64,000 nucleotides of DNA, from assembly GCA_030841085.1 (NCBI GenBank), contig JAVEDP010000024.1, positions 1 to 64,000 of the forward strand. The letters run 5' to 3'. The notes below the pieces were generated by a model. That model did not search any database, was not told the origin of the DNA, and was given only the letters and a program-made list of their open reading frames with translations. Position numbers and translations under genes: made by a program. The stretch comes from Pyrinomonadaceae bacterium. GTDB taxonomy: Bacteria; Acidobacteriota; Blastocatellia; Pyrinomonadales; Pyrinomonadaceae. This document shows positions 35,884 through 45,405 of this stretch, piece by piece. Within the stretch, counting starts at the first letter, position 1. Each line of letters opens with the position of its first letter.

Positions 35884-36767
35884 TTCTTTTCTCGGTAATA
35901 GCCGTCGTCATGGTTGCCATCGCGCTGGCGTTTGTGCTCCCGCCGCTGCTTGCGGGTGATGACATCAAGCCGATGGAGGAAAGCAAAGAATCCAATGTCA
36001 GAGTTTATCGCGGTCAACTAGCTGAACTTGAAGCTGACCTGCGCAACGGAATCATCGCTGAGGACCAGTATCAGCAGGATCGTGATGCAATCGAGCGCCG
36101 CATGCTGGAAGATGTTTCGATTATCAATGACACTGCGCCCAAACCCGCGCCCGGCAATTCGGATCGCCGCACCGCGTACGCAGTCGCATTCGCTATTCCT
36201 GTGCTCGCGATAGTGCTTTATTTGCAAATCGGCAATCCGCGATTGCAGCCGCAGGGTCGTCCCGGGCCGCCGCCCAACTCGCCCACCGCTGACAGTTCTC
36301 AGCCTGACTCGCAAATGACGCAGCCGAACATAGAAGCGAATGTCGCCAAGCTGGCGAAGCGTCTGGAACAGAATCCAAATTATGTTCAGGGCTGGACCAT
36401 GTTGGGTCGCTCGTACACGAGCATGGAAAAATATCAGGAAGCGAGCGACGCTTATGCTAAGGCTACGGCTTTGAAAACAGACGATGCCGACCTGTGGGCC
36501 GACTACGCGTTCACACTGGCGATGGCCAACGGCAGCAGTCTACAAGGAAAGCCGCAAGAACTGATCGCGAAGGCGTTACAGTTAGATCCGGACAACGCCA
36601 AGGGACTGGAACTCGCGGGCAGCGCTGCGTTTGAAATAAAAAACTACAAGCAAGCGATTGATTATTGGCAGCGCCTCTTGGCGAAAACGCCGGCTGGTTC
36701 CGAGTTAGCACAGACGATTACGCAAAGAATTGACCAGGCCAAAAAATTGGCTTCGGAGAACGATTAG
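35880..36767 (+). CDS. ccmI: Cytochrome c maturation TPR protein CcmI
   Basis: 295 residues from a GTG at 35880 overlapping the ccmH stop. The N-terminus is a membrane helix (ILFSVIAVVMVAIALAFVLP) and a second helix lies at about 105-124, with the CcmI_1 linker VRVYRGQLAELEADLRNGII between. Residues about 155-295 are TPR repeats (GWTMLGRSYTSMEKYQEASD, ADLWADYAFTLAMANG, AKGLELAGSAAFEIKNYKQA). It presents the apocytochrome C-terminus to CcmFH. Last gene of the set. Confidence 0.92.
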   Translation: MILFSVIAVVMVAIALAFVLPPLLAGDDIKPMEESKESNVRVYRGQLAELEADLRNGIIAEDQYQQDRDAIERRMLEDVSIINDTAPKPAPGNSDRRTAYAVAFAIPVLAIVLYLQIGNPRLQPQGRPGPPPNSPTADSSQPDSQMTQPNIEANVAKLAKRLEQNPNYVQGWTMLGRSYTSMEKYQEASDAYAKATALKTDDADLWADYAFTLAMANGSSLQGKPQELIAKALQLDPDNAKGLELAGSAAFEIKNYKQAIDYWQRLLAKTPAGSELAQTITQRIDQAKKLASEND

Positions 36768-36878
36768 CGAAACCAGGTGGCATGAGGTCAGTACCACATC
36801 GCGGTAGCGAGTAGGTAAACTGGTCCATATCACACGCCTAACGAAAGCGTTGCTCACCATTAACAAAAGGAGTTTCAA

Positions 36879-37076
36879 ATGTCGGACCAAACTCGAAAAG
36901 TTGTTGATTGCAGGCTTCATCCCAGCGAGAAAAACTGCACGCTGAGCATTGAAGGAACGCAAGATGAAGTATTGGAAGCAGCCACCCAACATGCGATTAC
37001 TGCTCACGGCCACACCAATAGTCCGGAGCTGCGCGAACAAATCAAAACTATTATGAAAGACGCCGGCGAAAAATAA
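36879..37076 (+). CDS. DUF1059 family small protein
   Basis: 65 residues, start ATG 36879 behind aaaaggagtttcaa. The sequence RKVVDCRLHPSEKNCTLSIE and AATQHAITAHGHTNSPELRE fits DUF1059, a small alpha/beta protein with conserved Cys and His-xxx-His residues. The function is not established. It is followed by the TPR gene with a one-base overlap (taatga). Confidence 0.85.
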   Translation: MSDQTRKVVDCRLHPSEKNCTLSIEGTQDEVLEAATQHAITAHGHTNSPELREQIKTIMKDAGEK

Positions 37077-37678
37077 TGACTCGAGACAATCTTCTTTTTG
37101 CAATTATCGGTGTGCTGCTCGGCTTCATTGTTGGGTTCATCTTTGCCAGCACGATGAGCCAACGCTATGGGCCAACCGCCACTCCGGCGACGGCAGCCAA
37201 CCAAACTCTGCCTGCGGATCATCCTCCGATTGAGGGCGCCGGCGCGGACCAGCAGAATCCGCAACAAGTGTTCGCACAAGTGCAGGCGGCTCTCGCGAAA
37301 GCGCGCAGCAATCCCAAGGATTTTGACGCGCAGGTGACCGCCGCAAAACTTGAGTATCAGGTGCAGCGTTACGATCAGACAGCGGAGTTTTTATTGAAGG
37401 CGAATCAACTCCAACCCAACAACTATGAAGTGTTAGCGATGTTGGGCGAAGCAAATATGGAATCCGCGCACTATGATCAGGCTGAGACCTGGTACAAAGC
37501 GGCGCTGGCAAAGAAGCCCGGCGATGTCAGTTTGCTTGCCAGTTTGGCGTACATGTACCTACAGAAAGGCGATGCAAAAGCGGCTGAGAAAGCAATCGGC
37601 GATCTGGAGAAAGCTGATCCCGGTAATCAGGACCTGCCGCAGTTTCGCGATAAGCTGGCGAGTTTGAAATCGAAGTAG
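37076..37678 (+). CDS. Membrane-anchored TPR protein
   Basis: 200 residues. An N-terminal helix (NLLFAIIGVLLGFIVGFIFA, about 4-23) is followed by a Pro/Ala linker and TPR units (DFDAQVTAAKLEYQVQRYDQ, YEVLAMLGEANMESAHYDQA, VSLLASLAYMYLQKGDAKAA). It resembles CcmI-type or TadD-like TPR proteins. Coupled to DUF1059 and near the ccm set, it may serve a periplasmic assembly role (inferred from position only). Confidence 0.82.
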   Translation: MTRDNLLFAIIGVLLGFIVGFIFASTMSQRYGPTATPATAANQTLPADHPPIEGAGADQQNPQQVFAQVQAALAKARSNPKDFDAQVTAAKLEYQVQRYDQTAEFLLKANQLQPNNYEVLAMLGEANMESAHYDQAETWYKAALAKKPGDVSLLASLAYMYLQKGDAKAAEKAIGDLEKADPGNQDLPQFRDKLASLKSK

Positions 37679-37679
37679 G

Positions 37680-38019
37680 ACAGACATTCCTGTCTGTCTT
37701 TTCTTTAACTTTGGTGGTGTGGCGGCTCAACGGGGCTAACTCGAGGACGGCTACGGCTATGCCGCCTGATGTGCGGCGGTGGCTATGCCCCGCCGTTAGG
37801 TTAGGTTGGGAATCGGGCTATGCCCGTAAAATTCGCCAGGTCGTATTCGAGATTCAAAGAAAGGCATCTCCAGACAGGACAAGTCTCTCTGCCTTTGAGC
37901 TGCCGAGAAGCGCGTACCTGGGCCTAGCCCAAAAACATTCAAGAACATTCCGGAAGGTCAGAGACCTTCCGCACATCAGACGGCATAGCCGAGACCACGC
38001 GAGCGTGAAGGAAGCCTAA
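37680..38019. repeat. Composite repeat region
   Basis: 340 bp of GC-rich short palindromes: gacagacattcctgtctgtc (37679-37698), ggctacggctatgccgcc and gcggtggctatgccccgcc (37750-37795), then gaaggtcagagaccttccgc (37954-37973). An open frame across it has no start signal or family and is not counted as a gene. Confidence 0.7.
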
Positions 38020-38028
38020 CAAAGACAC

Positions 38029-39093
38029 TCAAGGCGCGATCGACATGCGCACGATGTTCGCCAACTGCACTCTTTCGACCTTTCCGTCTTTCCCCAGAAT
38101 CACAACCAAACCGTTTTCAACTGTGACGCGGCGCACGCTGCTCATGTAGTGTTCGATCAACGTGCCGTCATCGGTTTCAATTACCAAACGCGGGCCCGTG
38201 TTCGGCTCGGGCTCTGGCGCTGGTTCAGTCTTGCGAGCTGTCGCACTTCTTCGCGAACCGCGTCGCCGCGGCGTCGGCTTACTCTCGATCGCAGGCTCGG
38301 CGGGAGTTTCGCTTGAAGTCGCGGCCGGTGATTCTGTCGCAACGGCTTCGGCGGTTTGGTCTGGCTTCGTTGTCGTCGTGCTCCTGCTGCCGCGTGCGCC
38401 CCGGCGTTTGCGCGGGTTGCGCGCAGTCTTTGCGGTCGCCGGTTTTGTTGCTTCAGTGGGTTGCTCGGGCGTCGGCTCAGGTGTTGGTGCGGCTGCAACC
38501 GTTGGCTCAGGAGCTTCCTCGATGCGCGCACCGACCGAGGAAACTCTTCTTCCCTTCTTACCGGTGTTAGCGCCCGGGGCAGCGGGTTCCGTCGAATTGT
38601 TTTCGTTTTCAGAGACCAATGGCCCACCGGCTACCGGCTCAAAAGCGCCGCCAAAATGAATGCGATAAATCGCGTCGTCATCGTTTGGCGTGCGCGCCTC
38701 GACACGCAGGATCAGATCCAGTCGCTGGCGCAGGTAAACGCTTTTTGTAATTAGCGCTGACGCACCTTCATAAATTGTAAATTTCAAAAGCGGCCGCAAG
38801 CCTATTGCGGTAAACACATCCACGTCGCCGTTCATGTTATGGCTGTCAACCGTGATCAGCAGATCACCCGGCGTTCCGGTAAACGCATAAAAGTGATCCG
38901 TAAGACGCGAATCACCAAGGTCACGCGCCGCGATCGTCGCGCTGACTTCATTGCTACGCACCGGCACGGGCGTGGCGATATCGGTTGATTGTGCGTGAGC
39001 GACCAGTAAGGGCGTTACCAAAGAAACAAACAACAATAGTACACGTAGTGTGATTCTGATCTTGTAAGTCTGCAAAGCTCTTTTCATAAGCAT
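38029..39093 (-). CDS. Exported protein with PPC-like domain and Pro/Thr-rich linker
   Basis: 354 residues. Signal peptide about 1-34 (ending VAHAQS). Residues about 45-160 (DLGDSRLTDHFYAFTGTPGD ... LLITVDSHNMNGDVDVFT) resemble the bacterial pre-peptidase C-terminal (PPC) beta-sandwich. Residues about 165-290 are low-complexity Pro/Ala/Thr/Glu with basic RKRRGARGSR and RRRGSRRS blocks. The last 60 form a short beta domain (VENGLVVILGKDGKVERVQL). It is probably an envelope protein of unknown role. The linker is high-GC and repetitive. Confidence 0.75.
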   Translation of the reverse strand: MLMKRALQTYKIRITLRVLLLFVSLVTPLLVAHAQSTDIATPVPVRSNEVSATIAARDLGDSRLTDHFYAFTGTPGDLLITVDSHNMNGDVDVFTAIGLRPLLKFTIYEGASALITKSVYLRQRLDLILRVEARTPNDDDAIYRIHFGGAFEPVAGGPLVSENENNSTEPAAPGANTGKKGRRVSSVGARIEEAPEPTVAAAPTPEPTPEQPTEATKPATAKTARNPRKRRGARGSRSTTTTKPDQTAEAVATESPAATSSETPAEPAIESKPTPRRRGSRRSATARKTEPAPEPEPNTGPRLVIETDDGTLIEHYMSSVRRVTVENGLVVILGKDGKVERVQLANIVRMSIAP

Positions 39094-39182
39094 TGTCTGA
39101 TAAATGGACTTCAGAGTTAATGACCCTAATTACTCCGCCCAAGAATATCAGATTTGAACTTCGAACCGAACGTGACCTTGCG

Positions 39183-39347
39183 GCAACGTGACGCGCGCGG
39201 CTCTGCCGCCTTCCTTGCGGTGAGGCTCAGCCTCACCGGCAACCCGTCACCAAAGTTTTCGCGAGGCTCAGCCTCGCGAAGATCACTTTAAATGGCAGGC
39301 CGGTAAGCCATAGGCTTTACCGCACGGAAAGCGGCGCAGCCGCGACC
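39183..39347. repeat. Short palindromes (gaggctcagcctc type)
   Basis: tgaggctcagcctca at 39221-39235 and gcgaggctcagcctcgcgaa at 39261-39280 are perfect small hairpins with related stems, followed by ggtaagccataggctttacc (39302-39321). All lie upstream of the beta-propeller gene. Confidence 0.8.
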
Positions 39348-39397
39348 GCCACGAAATTGAAGGGAGTAGTTTGAGTGTTTCCTGCTATCCTTACCGA

Positions 39398-41293
39398 ATG
39401 CGAAAGATTTTGTTTCTTTTACTCTTCTGCTTTTCATTCGCTCCCCAAACGCACGCACAAACCTGGACCGCCAAACTCGATAAGACCGTCCGCTTTTATC
39501 AGACCACGGACATGGGCGTTGTAATCGTCGGCACTGAAAAATCTATTTACGCTGTGGATGGCGCAACTGGCGACGTGCTTTGGCGGCGCAAGGATGTTGA
39601 GCTTGATGAAAACGACGTCGCGCCCGTGCCGGGTTCGGATTTACTTCTGCTCAGTTTTGAAAAGGGCGAACGCACGCGCATCGAAGCGGTCGACATCATG
39701 ACCGGCAACCGCATTTGGCGCAGCGACAAAATAAAAGGCGCCGTAATGCAGATGGCTGTTGAGCCCGAAGCGAATCTGCTTGCGCTCGTGCTCGCCAAAG
39801 ACGCGAAAGGCCACGCGAACGACAGCATCAAACGACATCCGCTCTTGCACGTGCTTGATCTTAGTTCCGGCGACGAGCGTTGGAAAAATGAAGTGGGCGA
39901 AGTGGAGTTAATGGCTTCGCGTTGGCCCGACGGCAACAGCGAGGTTGAATTTACGCTCGACAACTACCACGCGCCGGTTTTTGCCGGCGGCCGGCTATAT
40001 GTTTTCTATGAAGGGTTGACTTCGTTCGATGCGCAGACAGGAAACTCGCGGCTGCGCGAGAAGTTTCGCGTGAACGAAGAAGGCTTGGCGTTGACAGAAG
40101 CCGATCCGATTTTCACGGAGGGCCTTATTTACACCTCGAGTCACGGACGTGTGCGCGCCATCTCGCGCGAGAGCGGCGACACCGTTTGGGAAGCGAAGGA
40201 TCTTGGTCTGACTCCCGAAATGATTCTGGTTGGCGAAACGTTGTATGTCCGCACGGGCGGTCAATTCACTCGCCTGAAAGACGGCGAGACGGTTGAGCGC
40301 GGGCCTTATGGCGTCAGCGCAATCGACACGCGCAAAGGCAAAGTTCTCTGGCGCTACAAAGGCGCGGACAAAGGGATTACGAATCTGGTGTTGCCGGACG
40401 CGCAAACGATCATGATTGCCGATCGCGACGACTTAATATCTATTGACGCCGCGACCGGCAAAAGACGCGCCCATGTTCGCCATGGGATTGAGCGCGCGTC
40501 CTTCGGCCTGCTCAATGAAGGCGGCAACGTGGTCATAGGCGGACAAAACGAGCTCGCTGCTTTTGAGCCATCGTCCGGTCGGGAGCTTTGGCGCGCGCGC
40601 CACACGCCACCGGGCCGCGGCATCCTGCGAACAGTTGCGGCTGTCGCGGCGCGTGCGGCCTCGCTGTATTTTCGTTATGGCGGGACAGCCTCAACCGCGT
40701 TTCGTGGAATACAAATCGCGCGAGTCGCAAGCAGCTTGAGTCTTTCAGGACTGGTGGCGCGAACTTCTATGTCTAATTTACAGGCGCTGGCAACGGGTGC
40801 AGCTCGCAACTACGCAACGCGTTATGCCGCATCCAGGTTCCGCACCTTCGGCATGCTCGCGCGCGTGCGTGGTCTATCAAACGGCTCGGGCTTGCCTAAC
40901 TTGCCGTCGATTTCGGCGACTCCCTCGCTGCCTTCAGCAGGCGACTTGGTGCGGGACCGCACCGTTGACATCGCACGCAACCGCACATCAGATGTCGACG
41001 AACGCTTACTAGATCGGCTTGACCCGGCGCACCAACTCGATCGGCTCTCTCGTTTTCTATGGCACCGTGATCGGCTGGCCGCGCTGCGCGGGCAGTGGAT
41101 GTACTTCTATACCGATCTTAGGAGTCGCGACGGCAATGGCCTGGCTGGGGTGAACATCAACAACGGCCAAACAGATCGCGAAATCCGCTTGCGCGATCTC
41201 GACGAACGGTTCATCACCGACGAGCCGTTGGGATTGATGTTCGTCTCTTCCGGAAATCGCATGCTGGCGTATTCAGTTACCAACGCACGTTAG
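39398..41293 (+). CDS. PQQ-type beta-propeller repeat protein, exported
   Basis: 631 residues from ATG 39398, giving a clean signal peptide (MRKILFLLLFCFSFAPQ, cleavage near THAQ). Blades of the pyrroloquinoline-quinone/BamB-type propeller recur: YAVDGATGDVLWRRKD (about 47), VLDLSSGDERWKNEVG (about 150), RAISRESGDTVWEAKD (about 255), SAIDTRKGKVLWRYKG (about 310) and AAFEPSSGRELWRARH (about 390). Residues about 410-560 are an Ala/Arg/Ser-rich insert unlike the blades. It probably serves as a scaffold or binding protein; no PQQ ligand set is recognisable. Confidence 0.85.
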   Translation: MRKILFLLLFCFSFAPQTHAQTWTAKLDKTVRFYQTTDMGVVIVGTEKSIYAVDGATGDVLWRRKDVELDENDVAPVPGSDLLLLSFEKGERTRIEAVDIMTGNRIWRSDKIKGAVMQMAVEPEANLLALVLAKDAKGHANDSIKRHPLLHVLDLSSGDERWKNEVGEVELMASRWPDGNSEVEFTLDNYHAPVFAGGRLYVFYEGLTSFDAQTGNSRLREKFRVNEEGLALTEADPIFTEGLIYTSSHGRVRAISRESGDTVWEAKDLGLTPEMILVGETLYVRTGGQFTRLKDGETVERGPYGVSAIDTRKGKVLWRYKGADKGITNLVLPDAQTIMIADRDDLISIDAATGKRRAHVRHGIERASFGLLNEGGNVVIGGQNELAAFEPSSGRELWRARHTPPGRGILRTVAAVAARAASLYFRYGGTASTAFRGIQIARVASSLSLSGLVARTSMSNLQALATGAARNYATRYAASRFRTFGMLARVRGLSNGSGLPNLPSISATPSLPSAGDLVRDRTVDIARNRTSDVDERLLDRLDPAHQLDRLSRFLWHRDRLAALRGQWMYFYTDLRSRDGNGLAGVNINNGQTDREIRLRDLDERFITDEPLGLMFVSSGNRMLAYSVTNAR

Positions 41294-41515
41294 CCCGCGG
41301 CAGCGGGCGACGGCATAAAGCCTGGGGTGGAGCGCAGCGGAACCCCAGGAACCGTGGACCTCTAGGCCGCAGCCCGCGGTAGCGGGCGTATAGCCCGAGG
41401 TAGTTAACACTGTCGCCCGCGCCGCGGGCTGTCATTATTTTTGCACCGTTACCCTGGGGGTTCCGCTTCGCTCCACCCCAGGCTCTATGCCGTCACCCGC
41501 TGCGCGGGCTCAGAA
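41294..41515. repeat. Large imperfect inverted repeat (cccgcggcagcggg / cctggggt type)
   Basis: agcccgcggcagcgggcgac then ggcataaagcctggggtgga at 41292-41331 mirrors ccaccccaggctctatgccg then tcacccgctgcgcgggct at 41473-41510. The inner gtggagcgcagcggaacccc also pairs with ggggttccgcttcgctccac. It covers the whole gap before the MFS gene. Confidence 0.85.
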
Positions 41516-41530
41516 CTCGATACTAACCTG

Positions 41531-43147
41531 ATGTCACTGCAACGTGAGAGATTGAATGATTCCCGCAACTCCGCATCAGCTTGGAGTCCGCTGCGCAACT
41601 CCGTCTTCCGCGCGCTTTGGATCGCGACCGTCGTGTCCAACATCGGTACCTGGATGCAGGATGTCGGCGAGTCGTGGTTGATGACTTCGTTGTCAGCTTC
41701 GCCTGTGCTCGTCGCGCTGGTGGAAACAGCCGGCGCTTTGCCCGTGGTGTTGGTGGCGCTGCCAGCGGGAGCGCTCGCAGACATTGTCGATCGCCGTCGC
41801 TTATTGCTTTTCATGCAAGGCTGGATGGTTGTCGCCGCAGGCGCGATGGGCGTCCTGGCGTTGATGGGCCAGATGACTCCCAGCCGTTTGCTCTCGCTCA
41901 CTTTTCTGCTGGGCATCGGAACGGCGATGAGCAATCCAGCCTGGCAAGCGATCACGCCCGAGTTAGTTCCCGCGGACGAATTGCCGGCGGCGATCGCGCT
42001 GAGCGGCGCCGGCATTAACATCGCGCGGGCAATTGGTCCGGCGTTGGGCGGCTTCATCGTTGCTGCATCTGGTCCATGGGCAGTCTTTTTCCTCAACGGA
42101 GTTTCATTCATCGCTATAATGATTGTCCTCTATCGTTGGCAACCTGCTCCACGAAAAAGCAAGCTACCTTCCGAAGAGATCGTCGGAGCTATGCGCACCG
42201 GCACGCGCTATCTGCGCCACTCGCCGGAACTGCAAACAGTCCTGATTCGCAGCGGCATCTTTGTTGTTTGCGCGAGCGCGTTGTGGGCGTTGCTGGCGCA
42301 GCAGGCTCGTAGACATTTAGGTCTGGGCTCGTTCGGTTACGGATTGCTATTGGGTTGTATTGGTTTCGGCGCCGTGGTCGGCACGTGGTTCTTGCCAAAG
42401 ATTCGCGAGCGGCTTTCAATGAATGCGTTGGTAGCGGCTGGCACTGTCGGGTTTGCCTTCGCTACAGTTTCCCTTGCCTACGTGCATGAATTCGCGGTGC
42501 TCGCTGTCGCGCTGGCAGTCGGTGGTGTCGCCTGGATTGCGGTATTGTCGAGCTTGAATGTAGCCGCGCAGATTGTTACGCCTTCCTGGGTACGGGCGCG
42601 GGTGATGGCTGTTTATTTGCTGGTCTTCTTTGGTGGACTCGCCGGCGGCAGCGCCGTATGGGGTTTTGCGGCCGCCCGCGTCGGTGTTTCAACCGCGCTC
42701 TTGTTCGGCGCGGTTGGACTGCTCGTCGGTCTCATGGCAAGTTGGCGCTATCGTCTCGTTGGCGATGAAGATTTGTCGCTGACGCCTTCGATGCACTGGC
42801 CGGAACCAATTGTCATGATCGACGCGGAGCCAGAGGAGGGACCAGCAATCACTGTTATGGAATATCGAATCGATCCCAAAACCGCTGACGGGTTTTTGCA
42901 GGCAATGAAGGAGATGAAGCGGATACGTCAGCGCGACGGCGCGATTCGTTGGAACTTAAGTCGTGACACCGCGGACCCCGAAAGATATGTTGAAACCTTC
43001 GTGACTGAATCGTGGGCCGAGCATCTGCGCCAGCACGAACGAGTGACCGCCGAAGATCGCGAAGCCGAGCAACGCGCCCGCGCCTTTCATCTCGGCCCCG
43101 AGCCACCCAAGATAACCCACCTGATCGCTGAACAATTACCGAAGTGA
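41531..43147 (+). CDS. MFS transporter (EntS/MFS_3-type) with C-terminal monooxygenase-like domain
   Basis: 538 residues from ATG 41531, the first Met before the family sequence; earlier codons lie in the repeat. Twelve helices span about 25-410, with ATVVSNIGTWMQDVGESWLM in helix 1 and LADIVDRRRLLLF as the MFS loop 2-3 signature. The C-terminal 110 residues (VMEYRIDPKTADGFLQAMKE ... WNLSRDTADPERYVETFVTE) form an antibiotic-biosynthesis-monooxygenase-like ferredoxin fold. That fusion is usual in this MFS_3 subgroup. A drug or siderophore export role is likely; the substrate is unknown. Confidence 0.88.
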   Translation: MSLQRERLNDSRNSASAWSPLRNSVFRALWIATVVSNIGTWMQDVGESWLMTSLSASPVLVALVETAGALPVVLVALPAGALADIVDRRRLLLFMQGWMVVAAGAMGVLALMGQMTPSRLLSLTFLLGIGTAMSNPAWQAITPELVPADELPAAIALSGAGINIARAIGPALGGFIVAASGPWAVFFLNGVSFIAIMIVLYRWQPAPRKSKLPSEEIVGAMRTGTRYLRHSPELQTVLIRSGIFVVCASALWALLAQQARRHLGLGSFGYGLLLGCIGFGAVVGTWFLPKIRERLSMNALVAAGTVGFAFATVSLAYVHEFAVLAVALAVGGVAWIAVLSSLNVAAQIVTPSWVRARVMAVYLLVFFGGLAGGSAVWGFAAARVGVSTALLFGAVGLLVGLMASWRYRLVGDEDLSLTPSMHWPEPIVMIDAEPEEGPAITVMEYRIDPKTADGFLQAMKEMKRIRQRDGAIRWNLSRDTADPERYVETFVTESWAEHLRQHERVTAEDREAEQRARAFHLGPEPPKITHLIAEQLPK

Positions 43148-43294
43148 GAGCGCGACCTACTCTGTGTTCTAACTTCCGATTCAATAACCGGGAAAATCCT
43201 TACCTGTTTCGCGATACGCTGCTGCGCCTTTTGCAAACGTCGAACCTTGAATACAAAACTCTCACGAAAGATCAGCATACAAACAGGAAGTTAA

Positions 43295-44776
43295 TTACCG
43301 CGATTTATGTCCGATAGCTATTGCTGCTTCGACGAAGCCTGAAAAACAACTGCCTTGATGGGATACACCACCTAAATCTAAGCGATCCTCTCCAATAAGA
43401 ATCGGTGAGTACCCTTGGTAGTAAAACTGTCCAAGGACTTTTATCGCGCGCGGGTTTAAATATCTAACGAAAAGGACTATTTGATCACTGCCGTTTAGCA
43501 CATACAAAGTCTGAGCATCCGGACTAAATGCTTCGTAATCTAGCGACTCGGCATGAAATACATTACGGGTGATAGTAGCAACGACTTTGTAAGTAGGGTC
43601 GCGAATAGTGGCACTAATCAACATCCCGTCAGAAGTTTTCTCAACGTAACACAACTTCTCGTCTCCAATCTCTACTACAGCGAACGAGGCAGATGTCGTA
43701 CTCGCGACGTTAGAGCTGCCTAAATAAACTGCCACAGCACTCGCTGCCATTGGGCAGTCTGTGAGCGGGCTTGGATCGTTTCCGGGGATCAGTATGCCTC
43801 TTAACTTGGTATGACCTTCACGGGGTATTTCCTTGGCGAGTTCCGCCGCAATTTCCTTGGCGCTCGGTGGTAATGGTTGCGGCTCTGGTCGCGTTTGTTG
43901 CCACACGTAAAAGAGACCACAGAAGAGGCCGACGTACATTACGGAATTGCCGAATTTTCGCAGCGACTTATGAAGGCTATTGCTAAAAAGCTCTAATTCC
44001 GACACGAGCATAACTAATAAGCCCCAGCCACCAAGTACCAACAGGAACGACAAGATCGTATTTCGAAGTTGAGTTCCAGCAATCACAGCGATAACGCCAA
44101 AAATTCCCTCGGCGAGCTTCTTGTATTTTTGGGATTGTTGCTTGGGAGGCACCCGACGACTGGCACGTTTGCCGCTGGGAAGCCTCTTATCGGCTTTTAG
44201 GAGGCCCCTTTTAACTTCGGGAGTAGGTTCTGGCCACAACGACATGAAAGGCGTGTGAGGCTTGAATACTTCGCGCCCGAAATCGCGAACTTTTTGATCA
44301 AGCCTCTCTTGATCTTTCGCCAAGTCTTCTCCGAACTTAAGTAAGGAGTCATTAACGCGACTAATATCTGGCTGCGAAATAGTGGAATCGTTTTCAGTTT
44401 CAGCTTGTTTGAAAAGTTCCGATGCGTCTCCTGCTTTAAGGCCTGAACCTTCGGGCTTGTTGTCCGGTGAAGTGAACGTCTGCGCTTTGCGAGCAGCGGC
44501 CTTGCGATCCTTTTTCCACTTGCGCCGGTAAAAGTTAAGGATGCCTTCTCGGTTTTCACCGCGTTGGTAATGATCCCAATTAGTGTCGCCCATAACCTGC
44601 TTGAGTTCCGCTTCGTTTGGATCAGGAATACTGCGCCAACAATCTTCGAGTTGTTCCCAAAATTTTACGCGCTCTTCTGCTGTTCCTTGCTGGGTATCCC
44701 AGTAGGCGCGCTGATCCTCATCCATGAAGTCATTAATGTCGTCGTGAGAAGGATCGGGCGAAACGAGAAGAACCAT
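43295..44776 (-). CDS. Unknown membrane protein of an accessory region
   Basis: 493 residues from ATG 44776 (MVLLVSPDPSHD); a TTG seven codons upstream also exists. Residues 1-200 are hydrophilic and charged (EDQRAYWDTQQGTAEERVKF). Three membrane helices lie at about 230-300 (GIFGVIAVIAGTQL, ILSFLLVLGGWGLLVMLV, VMYVGLFCGLFYVW). The C-terminal domain (about 315-493) ends in beta-rich sequence (DAQTLYVLNGSDQIVLFVRY). No family recognised. The DNA looks poorer in GC than its neighbours, which suggests acquisition. Confidence 0.7.
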   Translation of the reverse strand: MVLLVSPDPSHDDINDFMDEDQRAYWDTQQGTAEERVKFWEQLEDCWRSIPDPNEAELKQVMGDTNWDHYQRGENREGILNFYRRKWKKDRKAAARKAQTFTSPDNKPEGSGLKAGDASELFKQAETENDSTISQPDISRVNDSLLKFGEDLAKDQERLDQKVRDFGREVFKPHTPFMSLWPEPTPEVKRGLLKADKRLPSGKRASRRVPPKQQSQKYKKLAEGIFGVIAVIAGTQLRNTILSFLLVLGGWGLLVMLVSELELFSNSLHKSLRKFGNSVMYVGLFCGLFYVWQQTRPEPQPLPPSAKEIAAELAKEIPREGHTKLRGILIPGNDPSPLTDCPMAASAVAVYLGSSNVASTTSASFAVVEIGDEKLCYVEKTSDGMLISATIRDPTYKVVATITRNVFHAESLDYEAFSPDAQTLYVLNGSDQIVLFVRYLNPRAIKVLGQFYYQGYSPILIGEDRLDLGGVSHQGSCFSGFVEAAIAIGHKSR

Positions 44777-44893
44777 GCCGCGAATTTTACCGCGCAATAT
44801 GCCCCGCGTGAAGTATAATTACCGAAGTTTCCGACAACAAATACACTGCCCAACGATTACTTTGCTCAAGGCTGCTGGCTGCTTCGTTTCCAT

Positions 44894-45029
44894 CCCAGCC
44901 TACTTCGGCAGCTGACTGCGTTGGCTCGGGATGTCGCCGTTGAATTCAAAATTGGCGACGACGATAATTGGTTTGTCTGAAGTAACTCTCACGCTGATCG
45001 CAACGTTAGTAATGCTGTCTGGTATCCAC
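44894..45029 (-). pseudogene. Truncated tail of a collagen-like protein paralogue
   Basis: This stretch is highly similar to the 3' end of the collagen-like gene (45823 onward): translated on the minus strand it gives NVAISVRVTSDKPI ... ANFEFNGDIPSQ and ends LPK like its neighbour. Homology starts abruptly next to the HigBA module and includes bases past the stop codon. It is a partial duplicate without a start, separated from the intact gene by the toxin-antitoxin pair. Confidence 0.8.
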
Positions 45030-45030
45030 T

Positions 45031-45405
45031 TCATGAAACTTGATCTCGCTTTTGTTTGCGGCGAACGGCGCCGCGAGCAGCCGCGACGCTCCTACCATTT
45101 TTCTTGCGCTTTGCTTCCTCAGGTACAAAGGTTACGCGCACCCGCGCGTCAAGGGCGCCGGCAACGCGTCGCAGGTTTGCCAGAGAGTGTCCTTCGTAAC
45201 CGGGCGACTCGAGGCGGCTAATGTGCTGTTGCGAGGTCTTTAAGCGACGAGCCAGTTCCTTCTGCGAAAGCCCAGCCTCCTCTCGGAGAGCGGCGAGCTG
45301 GACCGCTACATCCCAAGCGTCGCCTGCCCGCTGAAAACGAGCCGCAAACGCCGGGTCTTTCATCTGCTCTTTCAGATATTGATCGAAATTAGTTTTTTTC
45401 ATCAC
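45031..45405 (-). CDS. higA: HigA-type XRE antitoxin
   Basis: 124 residues. The helix-turn-helix is LREEAGLSQKELARRLKTSQ then QHISRLES (about residues 37-64), followed by NLRRVAGALDARVRVTFVPE. A basic C-terminal tail (RKKNGR ... RRKQKRD) is unusual for antitoxins of this size. The antitoxin neutralises and represses the upstream toxin. It overlaps the toxin gene by four bases (ATGA), in the toxin-first order typical of HigBA. Confidence 0.88.
   Translation of the reverse strand: MMKKTNFDQYLKEQMKDPAFAARFQRAGDAWDVAVQLAALREEAGLSQKELARRLKTSQQHISRLESPGYEGHSLANLRRVAGALDARVRVTFVPEEAKRKKNGRSVAAARGAVRRKQKRDQVS

Noticed and set aside
37711-38019. Possible 102-residue gene
   Set aside because: It runs through palindromic repeats, has no ribosome-binding site and matches no family.
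43148-43294. RNA gene between convergent genes
   Set aside because: No stable hairpin, tRNA or known RNA motif was visible.
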